64,000 nucleotides of DNA from Methylovulum sp. (GTDB taxonomy: Bacteria > Pseudomonadota > Gammaproteobacteria > Methylococcales > Methylomonadaceae): contig NZ_JAQTZU010000002.1 in NCBI RefSeq assembly GCF_028687615.1, forward strand, positions 124,001 to 188,000, written 5' to 3'. The position numbers and the translations under genes were made by a program. Positions within the stretch are counted from its first letter, which is position 1. Each line of letters starts with the position of its first letter. Shown piece after piece: positions 8,418 through 16,960 of the stretch. The notes beneath the pieces are model-generated. The model saw only the letters and a list, made by a program, of their open reading frames with translations, made no database searches and was not told where the DNA came from.

Positions 8418-9752
8418 ATGCGTTACCCGATAGTTTTATCTTTGCTGGCTACATTGAGTGCGCCAGTGGCGGCGGATGATTTATTGTCGCTGTACCAACG
8501 CGCCGTGCTGGCTTCGCCCGAACTGAACAGCAGCGAATATTCGTTGGACGTGGTCAAGGCCCAGGAAGACCAGGCTTTTGGTAAATTATTGCCGGAGGTG
8601 AGCGTGGTCGGTAACTATTCTTTAAACCGCTTCCATCAGGAAGCGGCGGGATTCCGTCGCGCATTTACCAGCGATTACCCTGGTACGCGGGCCAGTGTCA
8701 ACTTACAACAACCGTTATTTGATTTGCAGGCGTATTTACTGATGAAAAGCCAGCAATCACGCACTTCGCAATACGAAGAAAACCTGCTGGCCGCCCATCA
8801 AAAACTGATTGCCGATTTGATCGAGCGTTATATCAACGCCTTGAAAGCCAAAGATAAAAATGAAATCATTGCCGCCGAATTAGCCTCCACCGAAAAACAA
8901 CTGGCCCGTGTCGATGCCATGCACAAGCGGCAATTGGCGATGGTGACCGATTTGTACGAACTCCAGGCGCGTACCGAAACCTTACGCACCAACTTGATTG
9001 ACAGCGATAACGACGCCCGGATTGCGTTGGAAAAATTGCGTGAATTGACGGGTGATGCGGTGACCAGTATCCAACCGGCGCGTCTGGATGCAACACAGCT
9101 TCCGCCCGAAAACGGTATTGAAACCTGGGTCAAACAAGCCGGGCAGATCAACCCGGAATTGCAAGGGCTCAAACACGCCGTCGAATCGGCCCGGCAAAGC
9201 ATCAATGCTTACCGCGCCGGGCATTTGCCACGCATTGAATTGCAACTTAGCGGCACCTACAGCGACACCGTTTATAACAACCAGACCACGTCGCCTTACG
9301 ATATAGGCACAGCCGCCGTCCAGGCCGTCGTGCCCATTTACGAAGGCGGCATCACCAGCGCCAAGGTCGGGGAAGCGGAAGCGCGGAAAAAACTCGCCGA
9401 AGCCGAACTTGAAAAGAAACTGCGGGAACTGGAGCAAATGACGCGGGCGGCTTATCTGGACATGGTCACTTCACCCAAACGCAGCCAAGCCACTGACCGG
9501 CAATTGCAAGCCAGTGAACAATCACGGGATGCGATGAAAAAAGGCTATGAATTGGGCGTGGTGACGATAGTTGATTTGCTCAATGCCGAAAAACAATTGT
9601 CCGAAGCGCGAAAAGCCCAGCGCGAAGCGCGTTACCGTTATTTCATGGCCCGCAGTTCATTATATTTCCAAACCGGTGGCTTGATAGGCGATGAGCTTAT
9701 AAAATTCAACCAATGGCTGGTTGCCGACGCCCGCGCCAAAAAAGCACACTAA
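8418..9752 (+). CDS. Type I secretion outer membrane channel (TolC/PrtF family)
   Basis: A 444-residue protein; the ATG at 8418 with GAGGAC upstream (8405-8410) is preferred to the in-frame TTG at 8403. A signal peptide (MRYPIVLSLLATLSAPVAA) precedes DDLLSLYQRAVLASPEL, the conserved opening of the TolC repeat. Two long helical halves follow, each with the NPEL/SPEL and AEKQLSEARKAQREARYRY-type signatures of outer membrane efflux proteins. It forms the trimeric channel-tunnel for the type I system encoded just upstream. Three genes with overlapping or 4-base junctions form one operon. Confidence 0.93.
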   Translation: MRYPIVLSLLATLSAPVAADDLLSLYQRAVLASPELNSSEYSLDVVKAQEDQAFGKLLPEVSVVGNYSLNRFHQEAAGFRRAFTSDYPGTRASVNLQQPLFDLQAYLLMKSQQSRTSQYEENLLAAHQKLIADLIERYINALKAKDKNEIIAAELASTEKQLARVDAMHKRQLAMVTDLYELQARTETLRTNLIDSDNDARIALEKLRELTGDAVTSIQPARLDATQLPPENGIETWVKQAGQINPELQGLKHAVESARQSINAYRAGHLPRIELQLSGTYSDTVYNNQTTSPYDIGTAAVQAVVPIYEGGITSAKVGEAEARKKLAEAELEKKLRELEQMTRAAYLDMVTSPKRSQATDRQLQASEQSRDAMKKGYELGVVTIVDLLNAEKQLSEARKAQREARYRYFMARSSLYFQTGGLIGDELIKFNQWLVADARAKKAH

Positions 9753-9771
9753 TTGGGATGCCACTTCTATG

Positions 9772-9888
9772 CTTAGGATTTGACCATTAATAACTTCCTG
9801 ATATTAAGACCTGACGGGTTTTTGAAACCCGTCAGGTCTAGAGTTTCAAGAATGGTTCAGGGAAGTTATTTTTAGCCAAATCCTTAGG
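9772..9888. repeat. Palindromic element, family A, copy 1
   Basis: A 117-bp element with imperfect terminal inverted repeats of about 27 bp: the left end reads CTTAGGATTTGACC...TAACTTCC and the right end GGAAGTTA...CCAAATCCTTAGG. Inside sits a perfect hairpin, GACCTGACGGG...CCCGTCAGGTC. Other copies: 11038-11155 and 13247-13362. It has no coding capacity and looks like a MITE-type element. Confidence 0.85.
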
Positions 9889-10008
9889 AATGTGCATGGA
9901 ATAAATTCGCGGATCAAGACCTGTCAGGTTTCTTGTGCCCCAGAGGGTATGAAAACCTGACAGGTCTGACGAGCCGGTGCGGAAATTATTCCATGCCCAT
10001 TCCTTAAG
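9882..10008. repeat. Palindromic element, family B, copy 1
   Basis: Shares its first bases (CCTTAGG) with the end of the family A copy. Terminal inverted repeats: CCTTAGGAATGTGCATGGAATAA at the left, TTATTCCATGCCCATTCCTTA at the right; the central hairpin is GACCTGTCAGG...CCTGACAGGTC with a 21-base loop (cttgtgccccagagggtatg-like). Other copies: 13146-13253, 27564-27669 and 46112-46237. Confidence 0.85.
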
Positions 10009-10255
10009 TTTCTAGGGTTAAATCTCGCGATAGGATTAGACCTGTCAGGTTTCTTGTGCCCCAGGGTATGAAAACCTGACAGGTCTGACGAGCTGGTGCG
10101 GAAATTATTCCATGCCCATTCCTTAAGTTTCTAGGGTTAAATCTCGCGATAGGATTAGACCTGTCAGGTTTTCAAAACCTGACAGGTCTGACGAGCTGGT
10201 GCGGAAGACCTGTCAGGTTTCTTGTGCCCCAGAGGGTATCAAAACCTGACAGGTC
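10009..10255. repeat. Tandem duplication of the right part of the family B element
   Basis: After the first family B copy, a unit of about 119 bp (spacer TTTCTAGGGTTAAATCTCGC, central hairpin, right arm) is repeated, followed by a third and fourth partial unit. Central hairpins lie at 10039-10085, 10158-10188 (loop nearly lost) and 10207-10255. The loop bases differ between units (ccccagggtatg versus ccccagagggtatc), showing independent drift or replacement. Confidence 0.8.
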
Positions 10256-10275
10256 TGACGAGCCGAAACTGTTGC

Positions 10276-10301
10276 GGAATACAAACCTAGGTTTGTATTC
10301 C
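10276..10301. repeat. Perfect 26-bp palindrome
   Basis: GGAATACAAACCT/AGGTTTGTATTCC is exactly self-complementary. The preceding bases ACTGTTGCGGA-TACAAACCTAG reappear at 59009-59033 in another intergenic region, so this is one end of another dispersed repeat. Confidence 0.75.
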
Positions 10302-10398
10302 CAAAACACACAAGTCCAGGCTTCCACTTAAAATCTTTAACCCCGTTGCAATTCAACCGCCACCCAAACTTGTTTGGCTTTTTGACTTAGCCGTGACC

Positions 10399-10905
10399 AT
10401 GAAATTATTAATAGAATATTTGCAGCTTTGCTGGTTTATCAATAATCCCATAGACTTACACCCTTCCAGGGCGTTTTTGTGGAAAAACATCGGGTTTTAT
10501 GTCATTTCGGGAATCATTGTCGAAGCCAATATCAGCGACCCTGCCGATGCGACGCTGGAAGTGGCGATGCGGACGATGGTCGCCTTGCTGTTGCTGTCCA
10601 TGCAAATACTGTCCACCAAAAAATCATCGGTCTTTTACCAATTGCAGACCGCCGTTTTTATGTGCGAAAACTTTATTATGACCCTGGGGATAGGGGTCGA
10701 AATCTTCGATGCGTTTGCACAAGGCACGCAATATGAAGAATACCCGATTTATCTGGGTGCGCTGTTGGTTCTCTGGTATTTGGCAATTATCAGCTACATT
10801 TTCAAGCGCGTGTTCGGGTTCCATTATGCCCGCTGCATCGGCTTGGCTTTCTTGTATTTTGGCTTGACTTACGGCGGGCCATTTTTGCTGATGGAAGTGA
10901 TGTGA
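10399..10905 (+). CDS. Hypothetical multi-pass membrane protein
   Basis: A 168-residue protein from the ATG at 10399 (an in-frame GTG lies at 10393). Around four to five hydrophobic segments are visible: WKNIGFYVISGIIVE, RTMVALLLLSMQI, FIMTLGIGVEIF, YLGALLVLWYLAIISYIF and CIGLAFLYFGLTYGG. No catalytic or family motif is recognised. It precedes the pilin region on the same strand but is separated from it by a family A element and the sigma-54 promoter, so a shared function with pili is not supported. It is likely a real gene because hydrophobic segments are contiguous and codon use matches neighbours. Confidence 0.7.
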   Translation: MKLLIEYLQLCWFINNPIDLHPSRAFLWKNIGFYVISGIIVEANISDPADATLEVAMRTMVALLLLSMQILSTKKSSVFYQLQTAVFMCENFIMTLGIGVEIFDAFAQGTQYEEYPIYLGALLVLWYLAIISYIFKRVFGFHYARCIGLAFLYFGLTYGGPFLLMEVM

Positions 10906-11037
10906 TGGCGGGTAAGTGGGCCGTTGCCCACAGTTAAGAGTTTAATTTAATTAAAACCCGACCTACATTGATATTAACCACAAAAACATAATCGTAACCG
11001 CATGAATATTATTAAGTTAATGACGATGCTTTCTTAG

Positions 11038-11155
11038 CCTTAGGATTTGGCCATTAATAACTTCCCGATATTAAGACCTGACAGGTTTTTGAAACCTGTC
11101 AGGTCTAGGATTTCAAGAATGCTTCAGGGAAGTTGTTTTTAGCCAAATCCTTAGG
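11038..11155. repeat. Palindromic element, family A, copy 2
   Basis: Full-length copy bounded by CCTTAGG on both sides. Its central hairpin reads GACCTGACAGG...CCTGTCAGGTC, whereas copies 1 and 3 read GACCTGACGGG...CCCGTCAGGTC: both strands of one stem pair changed together, so pairing is kept. Confidence 0.85.
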
Positions 11156-11441
11156 GTGAAAGTGTAGGCTGCGGATTTTACAAATTGTAATGTTAAAAGA
11201 CGTTTGCGCCACTATTTATGCCAACGACTTATGCCAACGACATGACATTTTTTGTCACAAGCTGACTGGCGCGGGCAATTCAAGCGGGGGCGATGGCTGG
11301 GTTTATTCGCGGGCGATGGGCGGGCTAAAGCGGTTAACGCCCGTGGCGGTTGCTTTATAACGGGGCGATGGCTGGGTTTGTCGGCCCGGGCATCCGCAAA
11401 AACCGGCAAACCGGCGGTAAATAGCGGCGGTGTATGTGCAG

Positions 11442-11457
11442 TGGCACACATCCTGCT
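11442..11457 (+). promoter_or_regulatory. Sigma-54 promoter of the pilin gene
   Basis: TGGCACACATCCTGCT matches the sigma-54 -24/-12 consensus (TGGCAC-N5-TTGCW) at nearly every position with correct spacing between GG and GC. It lies 80 bases before the pilin start. Type IV pilin genes are classically RpoN/PilR controlled, so context agrees. Confidence 0.88.
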
Positions 11458-11536
11458 TTATCCTTGTCGAGTTTTCTCATCCCGTTTCCAAGTTGAGTTT
11501 TCTCGTCCCGTTTCTAACCCTAAAAGGCAATCTATT

Positions 11537-12016
11537 ATGAAAAATCAAATGCAAAAAGTTCAACAAGGTTTTACCTTAATCGAGTTGATGATCGTGGTCG
11601 CGATCATCGGTATTTTGGCGGCCATTGCGATTCCGGCTTACCAAACCTATACTGCCAGAGCTAAATTTTCTGAAGTGGTATTGGCGACTGCCGGCGTGAA
11701 AGCGGCGCTTGATGTTTGCGCCCAAACCGCGAACACCATGGCAGGCTGTGCCGCCGAACCTGCGGTTGTCGCTGCTATGGCTAACGTCAATAATGCTGGG
11801 AATACTACTAAATATTTAGCCGCTGCTACTCCTGTAGTTTTAGGTATTGCTGGAGAGGTAGCCACACTGACAGCGACAGCGGCAGCAACTTTGAATAGTG
11901 AAACCTATATAATTAACGGCACTTACGATCCAGTTATTGGTGGTGGCGCAGGCGGCAGAGGCTCGGTAGAGTGGATAAAAGGTGCTGGTAGTTGTGTTGC
12001 TGCTGGCTACTGCTAA
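11537..12016 (+). CDS. pilA: Type IV major pilin (PilA-like)
   Basis: A 159-residue prepilin from the ATG at 11537: an 11-residue leader ending in QQG, then mature [20 protein letters not shown], the type IV N-methyl-Phe helix with Glu5. A longer open frame upstream has no similarity and is rejected as the start. Two Cys pairs are possible: C56/C66-region ([12 protein letters not shown]) and a C-terminal pair SCVAAGYC, where the last gives a very short disulfide loop. The prepilin peptidase cleaves after Gly; polymerised pili serve motility, adhesion or DNA uptake. The middle region is Ala/Thr-rich and low in complexity. Preceded by a sigma-54 promoter and followed by a pilin accessory gene. 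Confidence 0.93.
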   Translation: MKNQMQKVQQGFTLIELMIVVAIIGILAAIAIPAYQTYTARAKFSEVVLATAGVKAALDVCAQTANTMAGCAAEPAVVAAMANVNNAGNTTKYLAAATPVVLGIAGEVATLTATAAATLNSETYIINGTYDPVIGGGAGGRGSVEWIKGAGSCVAAGYC

Positions 12017-12027
12017 TCTTGTAGTAT

Positions 12028-12057
12028 CGTAGGTCGGGTTAGCGCTAGCGTAACCCG
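12028..12057. repeat. REP-like palindrome
   Basis: GTAGGTCGGGTTAGCGC followed by TAGCGTAACCCGG makes an inverted repeat around AGCGCTAGCG. A related palindrome (GTCGGGTTAGG...CTAACCCGACC) sits at 12234-12265, so two copies flank the pilin terminator. Confidence 0.65.
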
Positions 12058-12133
12058 GCAACAGAAGCAGGGCGGGGTTTGAAACCCCGTCCGTAACGTT
12101 TCAAGAGACTTGTCCAGCCGCTATGTTTGTTAC

Positions 12134-12170
12134 AAAAAACCGCTTTGGGTTGACCTTAAGCGGTTTTTTT
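12134..12170 (+). terminator. Rho-independent terminator of pilA
   Basis: AAAAAACCGCTT ... TAAGCGGTTTTTTT: a stem of about 9 bp with a T tract, 120 bases after the pilin stop codon. Confidence 0.88.
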
Positions 12171-12333
12171 ATGTGTGTGCATTGGCGGGTGGCGTTAAAA
12201 TAACAAGCAACCGGACAACATCGGAACGCAATCGTCGGGTTAGGTTAGCGCTAACCCGACCTACGCATTATGCGTTGACTATCGGCGGGTAATGTTAAAA
12301 TAACCCGCCCGCCACCACGGAAATTGACCAAAA

Positions 12334-13092
12334 ATGTTAATCACCCTCCACAAACCTAAAAAACGCGTAACGGCGGCGCTATTGCATTTTGGCGCCAGTA
12401 TCGGCTTTTTTTCGCTGATCATGTGGGTTTTGATCAATTGCTGGTATCCAGGCGTTTATTTTGATACGGAAGGCGGCTTGCAGGGCATTAAAATTGTCGC
12501 TGGCATTGATGTGGTTTTAGGCCCGCTCATGACCTTGATTGTCTTTAACCCCCAAAAAAGCACCCGCGAATTGACGGTTGATATCGGCATCATTGCCGTC
12601 GTACAAATTATGGCCCTGCTGTGGGGTGTTTATACGCTGCATAAGCAACGGCCGGTGGCCGTGGTGTTTTGGGGGAAGGGTTTTATGACCGTACCCGCAC
12701 AAGCATTGGATGACCAAGCATACAAGATTGATGGTCTGAGGGCTTTTAGTGATGCTTCGCCTGCAATTATCTATGCTGAAAATCCCATCATTCTGGCTGA
12801 TTTGAAGAAAATGATGGATTTGATATTAAAACAACGTATCCCGCCGCATCATCAAACCTGGCTATATCGCCCGCTCAAAGACCATTTCGCCGATATAAAA
12901 CCCCGGCAATTAAACATTGACGGGATCATTGCCAAACATCCCGATGTAAAAAACCCATTGCTGCCGATACTGCAAAAACATAAGCAAAGCATCCATGATG
13001 TGCTGTATTTTCTATTACAATCAAAATATCACGATGGCATTTTGATATTTGCCCGGAACGGTCAATATCTGGGGGCCGTCACGCCTGATTGA
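12334..13092 (+). CDS. Type IV pilin accessory protein (TfpX/TfpZ family)
   Basis: A 252-residue protein with a membrane N-terminal half (LLHFGASIGFFSLIMWVLINC, IKIVAGIDVVLGPLMTLIVFN, IGIIAVVQIMALLWGVYTL) and a soluble C-terminal half. The YPGVYFDTEGG loop and the GIDVVLGPLMTLIVF segment are characteristic of the pilin accessory proteins encoded directly downstream of major pilin genes in Moraxella (TfpZ) and Pseudomonas. They affect pilin stability and the amount of surface pili (family knowledge). It is separated from pilA by a strong terminator and repeats, so it probably has its own promoter or relies on read-through. Confidence 0.85.
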   Translation: MLITLHKPKKRVTAALLHFGASIGFFSLIMWVLINCWYPGVYFDTEGGLQGIKIVAGIDVVLGPLMTLIVFNPQKSTRELTVDIGIIAVVQIMALLWGVYTLHKQRPVAVVFWGKGFMTVPAQALDDQAYKIDGLRAFSDASPAIIYAENPIILADLKKMMDLILKQRIPPHHQTWLYRPLKDHFADIKPRQLNIDGIIAKHPDVKNPLLPILQKHKQSIHDVLYFLLQSKYHDGILIFARNGQYLGAVTPD

Positions 13093-13145
13093 CCGGTCTG
13101 GGCGGGCATAAGCTTTTCTGTTTTGATAATAGTTGTAATCTTTAA

Positions 13146-13253
13146 CTTAGGAATGTGCATGGAATAAATTCGCGGATAAAGACCTGTCAGGTTTTTAAAA
13201 CCTGACAGGTCTGACGAGCCGGTGCGGAAATTATTTCATGCTCGTTCCTTAGG
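13146..13253. repeat. Palindromic element, family B, copy 2
   Basis: CTTAGGAATGTGCATGGAATAA ... TTATTTCATGCTCGTTCCTTAGG, with a compact central hairpin GACCTGTCAGGTTTTTA...CCTGACAGGTC and no long loop. Its right end overlaps the left end of the next family A element through CCTTAGG. Confidence 0.85.
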
Positions 13254-13362
13254 ATTTGGTCATTAATAACTTCCCGATATTAAGACCTGACGGGTTTTTG
13301 AAACCCGTCAGGTCTTAAGTTTCAAGAATGGTTCAGGGAAGTTATTTTTAGCCAAATCCTAT
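13247..13362. repeat. Palindromic element, family A, copy 3
   Basis: Begins CCTTAGGATTTGGTCATTAA and ends AGCCAAATCCTA, with central hairpin GACCTGACGGG...CCCGTCAGGTC. Directly abuts family B copy 2, repeating the A/B adjacency seen at 9.88 kb but in the order B-A. Confidence 0.85.
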
Positions 13363-13378
13363 ATCCTGCCAATAAATG

Positions 13379-13412
13379 GCCCGGGGATAACTTTTATCCC
13401 CGGGCCTTTTTC
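13379..13412. terminator. Strong GC-rich terminator hairpin
   Basis: GGCCCGGGGATAA cttt TATCCCCGGGCC followed by TTTTT. It isolates the pilin accessory gene from the cox operon downstream. Confidence 0.85.
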
Positions 13413-13588
13413 ATTTATGACAAATTCATAACAAGGACAACTGGTTTCTATCAGCGTCATAGGTTAAAATTACCCAGTATATTTGTGATTATTATAACGT
13501 AAAGGGAAAAGTCGGCCCAGGCTGCTTGGATATTACGAACGATATGACGCACACAAGAGTTTATAACTACTATCGAAGGGGCTGCTCC

Positions 13589-15115
13589 GTGAAAAATACA
13601 AAGCAACTATTCGCAGGTCTGTTTTTAATGGCTTCAAGTCTTGGAACAGCGCAGGCGGAATATACGCTCAATTTAACAAAAGGGGTCACAAAGGTCAGTC
13701 ATGACGTTTATGACCTGCACATGCTGATTCTATGGATTTGCGTAATCATTGGCCTTGGTGTGTTCGGCACTATGTTTTACTCGATTTACCATCACCGTAA
13801 GTCGAAAGGGCATAAAGCGGCACAATTTCATGAAAACACGACTGTTGAAATCATCTGGACGATTATTCCTACCTTGATCTTGGTGGGTATGGCGATACCC
13901 GCCACGAAAACTTTGATGGAGCTTGACGATGTGCAAGATTCCGAGATGTCCATCAAAGTGACGGGATGGCAGTGGAAATGGGAGTACGATTATCTGGATA
14001 ATGGCATCCATTTTTTTAGTAGCCTTGATGAGGCCAGTAACAAGGCGCGTCAAGTCGGTTCGGGCGTTGACCCCCGTTCAGTTCCGCATTATCTGTTAAA
14101 TGTTGACCACCCTTTGGTCATCCCGACCAAAAAGAAAATCCGTTTTCTCTTTACCGGTGCGGATGTGATCCATTCCTGGTGGGTGCCTGATTTGGGCTGG
14201 AAAAAAGACGCTATCCCGGGCTTTATTAATGAATCTTGGACTTCGGTCGATAAACCCGGCACTTATCGCGGCCAATGTACTGAGTTATGCGGCAAAGACC
14301 ACGGTTTTATGCCGATTGTCGTGGTTGCTATGGATCAGCCCGATTATGATGCCTGGGTTAAAAAGACTCAGGATGAATCGCAAAAAGGGGCTGATTTGAG
14401 TGACCAAAGCCATGATCAGTTGGTATCTAAAGGGGCGGGCGTTTATGCAAAAAACTGTTCGACCTGCCATTTGCCTGATGGCAAAGGTGTTCCGGGGGCA
14501 TTTCCTGCCATTACCGGCAGCGCGGTGGTCAAAGGCGATATCAATGCCCAAATCAATTTGGTCTTGAATGGCAAGGGCGGAATGCCGGCGTTTGCAAAAA
14601 TGTTAAAAGCTGATGAGTTGGCGCAAGTTATCACTTTTACCCGTAATGCACTGGGTAATGCTGTTGGCGATGAAATACAGCCAAAAGCCATACAAGAGTT
14701 ATTGCCAAAAAAATCAGCCGCACCTGTTGTTAAAACAGAGGTTAAAGCCGCAACGCCCGAAAAAGTAGAAGCTGTTGCCGATATGTCCAAAGACGAGTTA
14801 ATCGCTTTAGGAAAATCGGTTTATGACAGTAACTGTAGCTCTTGCCATCAACCGGAAGGGCAGGGCATGGCTCCTATGTTCCCTGCGTTAAAAGGCAGTG
14901 CTTTGATCAAGGGCGACATTAATGCCCAGGTGGATTTATTGTTGAATGGAAAAGGCATGATGCCTGCTTTTGGTCATACGTTAAATGCAAAAGATTTTGC
15001 CTCGGTTGTTACCTTTACCCGCAATAGCTTGGGCAATTCGACCAATGATGTTATACAACCATCAGCCATACAAAAATTGCAAGCCGCCCTGCCGCCTGCA
15101 CAGGACGATGAATAA
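13589..15115 (+). CDS. coxB: Cytochrome c oxidase subunit II with two C-terminal cytochrome c domains
   Basis: Starting at the GTG at 13589 (GAAGGGG ribosome binding site at 13575) gives 508 residues with a signal peptide ending AQA; an upstream in-frame TTG lacks such support. Two membrane segments (about 43-63 and 88-106) are followed by the CuA cupredoxin domain with ligands H195, C230, E232, C234, H238 and M241 (QCTELCGKDHGFM). Then come two class I cytochrome c domains, hemes bound by CSTCH (290-294) and CSSCH (416-420), joined by a Pro/Ala/Lys linker. The two domains are clearly duplicated (KGDINAQ...LNGKG.MPAF in both). One c domain is usual in caa3 oxidases; two are uncommon. First gene of the cox operon; passes electrons to subunit I. 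Confidence 0.95.
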   Translation: MKNTKQLFAGLFLMASSLGTAQAEYTLNLTKGVTKVSHDVYDLHMLILWICVIIGLGVFGTMFYSIYHHRKSKGHKAAQFHENTTVEIIWTIIPTLILVGMAIPATKTLMELDDVQDSEMSIKVTGWQWKWEYDYLDNGIHFFSSLDEASNKARQVGSGVDPRSVPHYLLNVDHPLVIPTKKKIRFLFTGADVIHSWWVPDLGWKKDAIPGFINESWTSVDKPGTYRGQCTELCGKDHGFMPIVVVAMDQPDYDAWVKKTQDESQKGADLSDQSHDQLVSKGAGVYAKNCSTCHLPDGKGVPGAFPAITGSAVVKGDINAQINLVLNGKGGMPAFAKMLKADELAQVITFTRNALGNAVGDEIQPKAIQELLPKKSAAPVVKTEVKAATPEKVEAVADMSKDELIALGKSVYDSNCSSCHQPEGQGMAPMFPALKGSALIKGDINAQVDLLLNGKGMMPAFGHTLNAKDFASVVTFTRNSLGNSTNDVIQPSAIQKLQAALPPAQDDE

Positions 15116-15171
15116 GGCATCACTGATTCTTGTCCATTTACGCTTTTTCTATTATTTCGAGGTATAAAACT

Positions 15172-16791
15172 ATGTCTGCTGTTGTAGCTGAACATGATGG
15201 TCATCATCACGATGATCACGCCCACGGCCCTGAGAAAGGCTTGTTAAGATGGATAGTGACCACTAACCATAAAGATATTGGTACGCTTTATTTATTGTTT
15301 GCGCTGACCATGTTTTTTGTCGGTGGGGCTATGGCGCTGGTTATCCGTGCCGAGTTGTTTGAGCCAGGTTTGCAGTTTGTTGAGCCGCAGTTTTTTAATT
15401 CAATGACCACCATGCACGCGCTGGTCATGGTGTTCGGTGCGGTTATGCCGGGCTTTGTGGGGCTGGCTAACTGGATGATCCCGATGATGATTGGCGCGCC
15501 GGATATGGCGTTGCCACGCATGAACAATATGAGTTTCTGGATGTTGGTTGCCGGGGTTTTATTGCTGGCAAGCACTTTGTTTATGGAAGGCGGCGCACCT
15601 GCTGCGGGCTGGACATTGTATCCGCCGTTGGTTTTGCAAACGGGTAAGGCCCTGCCTTTTGCGATATTTTCAGTGCATTTACTGGGGGTTTCGTCAATCA
15701 TGGGGGCGATCAACATTATCGCCACTATTTTCAATATGCGTGCGCCTGGCATGACCTTGATGAAAATGCCATTGTTTGTTTGGACTTGGTTGATCACCGC
15801 CTTTTTGTTGATTGCGGTCATGCCGGTTTTTGCAGGCGCGGTGACCATGTTGTTGACCGACCGGTTTTTTGACACCAGCTTTTTTGATGCCGCAGGTGGC
15901 GGTGACCCTGTCCTTTACCAGCATATTTTCTGGTTTTTCGGCCATCCTGAAGTTTACATCATGATTTTGCCGACTTTTGGCGTGGCTTCGACCATTATTC
16001 CTGTGTTTGCCCGCAAGCCTTTGTTTGGGTACAGCTCTATGGTTTATGCGACCGCATCAATTGCTTTCTTATCATTCGTCGTTTGGGCGCATCACATGTT
16101 CACCGTCGGTATGCCGATAGCCGGTGAACTGTATTTCATGTACGCAACCATGTTAATCGCGATTCCTACGGGTGTTAAGGTGTTTAACTGGACAGCGACT
16201 ATGTGGAAAGGCTCCATGACTTTTGAAACCCCCATGTTGTTTTCAATTGCTTTTGTCGTGTTGTTTACCCTAGGCGGTTTCACTGGCCTGATGATGTCGA
16301 TTGCGCCATCTGATTTCCAATACCATGACACTTATTTTATCGTTGCCCATTTCCATTACACCTTGGTTCCGGCGTCGGTCTTTATTCTGATGGCGGCAGG
16401 ATATTATTGGTTGCCCAAATGGACAGGCCACATGTACAACGAAAAAATCGGCCAATTGCATTTTTGGTTATCTGTCGTATCAGTCAATATTTTGTTTTTT
16501 CCCCAGCATTTCTTGGGACTGGCAGGTATGCCGCGCCGGATTCCAGATTATGCCGTGCAATTTGCAGATTGGAATATGATTTCCAGCGTCGGCGGTTTTA
16601 TCTTTGGAATTAGCCAATTGTTATTTTTGTATATCGTCATTGATACTATCAGAGGCGGAACTGGTGAAAAAGTCAGTGATGAAGTGTGGGAAGATGCACA
16701 TAAACACGGTTTGGAGTGGACTTTACCATCACCTCCACCGTACCACTCATTTACTACACCACCGACTGTAATTCCGACTGAGCATATTTAA
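15172..16791 (+). CDS. coxA: Cytochrome c oxidase subunit I
   Basis: A 539-residue protein from the ATG at 15172 with a CGAGGT ribosome binding site. The N-terminal cytoplasmic part has a His/Asp-rich cluster ([13 protein letters not shown]). Twelve membrane segments follow with the heme and copper ligands: [10 protein letters not shown] (low-spin heme), [10 protein letters not shown] (CuB His cross-linked to Tyr), WAHHMFTVG (CuB) and VAHFHYTLV (high- and low-spin heme). The K-channel Tyr in HPEVY and the D-channel pattern place it with A-type heme-copper oxidases. It is the catalytic proton-pumping subunit. Whether it carries heme A is open because the adjacent heme A synthase domain appears degenerate. 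Confidence 0.97.
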   Translation: MSAVVAEHDGHHHDDHAHGPEKGLLRWIVTTNHKDIGTLYLLFALTMFFVGGAMALVIRAELFEPGLQFVEPQFFNSMTTMHALVMVFGAVMPGFVGLANWMIPMMIGAPDMALPRMNNMSFWMLVAGVLLLASTLFMEGGAPAAGWTLYPPLVLQTGKALPFAIFSVHLLGVSSIMGAINIIATIFNMRAPGMTLMKMPLFVWTWLITAFLLIAVMPVFAGAVTMLLTDRFFDTSFFDAAGGGDPVLYQHIFWFFGHPEVYIMILPTFGVASTIIPVFARKPLFGYSSMVYATASIAFLSFVVWAHHMFTVGMPIAGELYFMYATMLIAIPTGVKVFNWTATMWKGSMTFETPMLFSIAFVVLFTLGGFTGLMMSIAPSDFQYHDTYFIVAHFHYTLVPASVFILMAAGYYWLPKWTGHMYNEKIGQLHFWLSVVSVNILFFPQHFLGLAGMPRRIPDYAVQFADWNMISSVGGFIFGISQLLFLYIVIDTIRGGTGEKVSDEVWEDAHKHGLEWTLPSPPPYHSFTTPPTVIPTEHI

Positions 16792-16861
16792 GCAGTTTTG
16801 CAAAGCCATGCACTTATTCGATGCGCCACTTGCTTTAATGGGGGGCGCATCAGGTGACAGA

Positions 16862-16960
16862 ATGAAAACAAAAACAAAAAATATTTTGACGGCGGTATTA
16901 TTGGCAATTGTCGCTATTGCAATCTATGTGTTTGCAGTGATCAAGGCGGTTTCTCAATGA
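16862..16960 (+). CDS. Small single-span membrane protein between coxA and ctaG
   Basis: A 32-residue frame, [20 protein letters not shown] and on to AVIKAVSQ, with a basic N-terminus and one transmembrane helix. Its TGA overlaps the ATG of ctaG (ATGA), showing translational coupling, and the CAGGTGACAG bases before it give a plausible ribosome binding site. Short one-span proteins in this slot are known from other proteobacterial cox operons and thought to help oxidase assembly. It is too short for standard ORF cut-offs. Confidence 0.72.
   Translation: MKTKTKNILTAVLLAIVAIAIYVFAVIKAVSQ

Noticed and set aside
9918-10255. Regularly spaced near-identical repeats resembling a CRISPR array
   Set aside because: The repeated word is itself a large hairpin, the spaces between are also repeated rather than unique, and no cas genes are nearby. 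They are parts of family B elements.
12110-12292. Short plus-strand frame after pilA
   Set aside because: It spans the pilA terminator and a REP-like palindrome, so it is a chance open frame.
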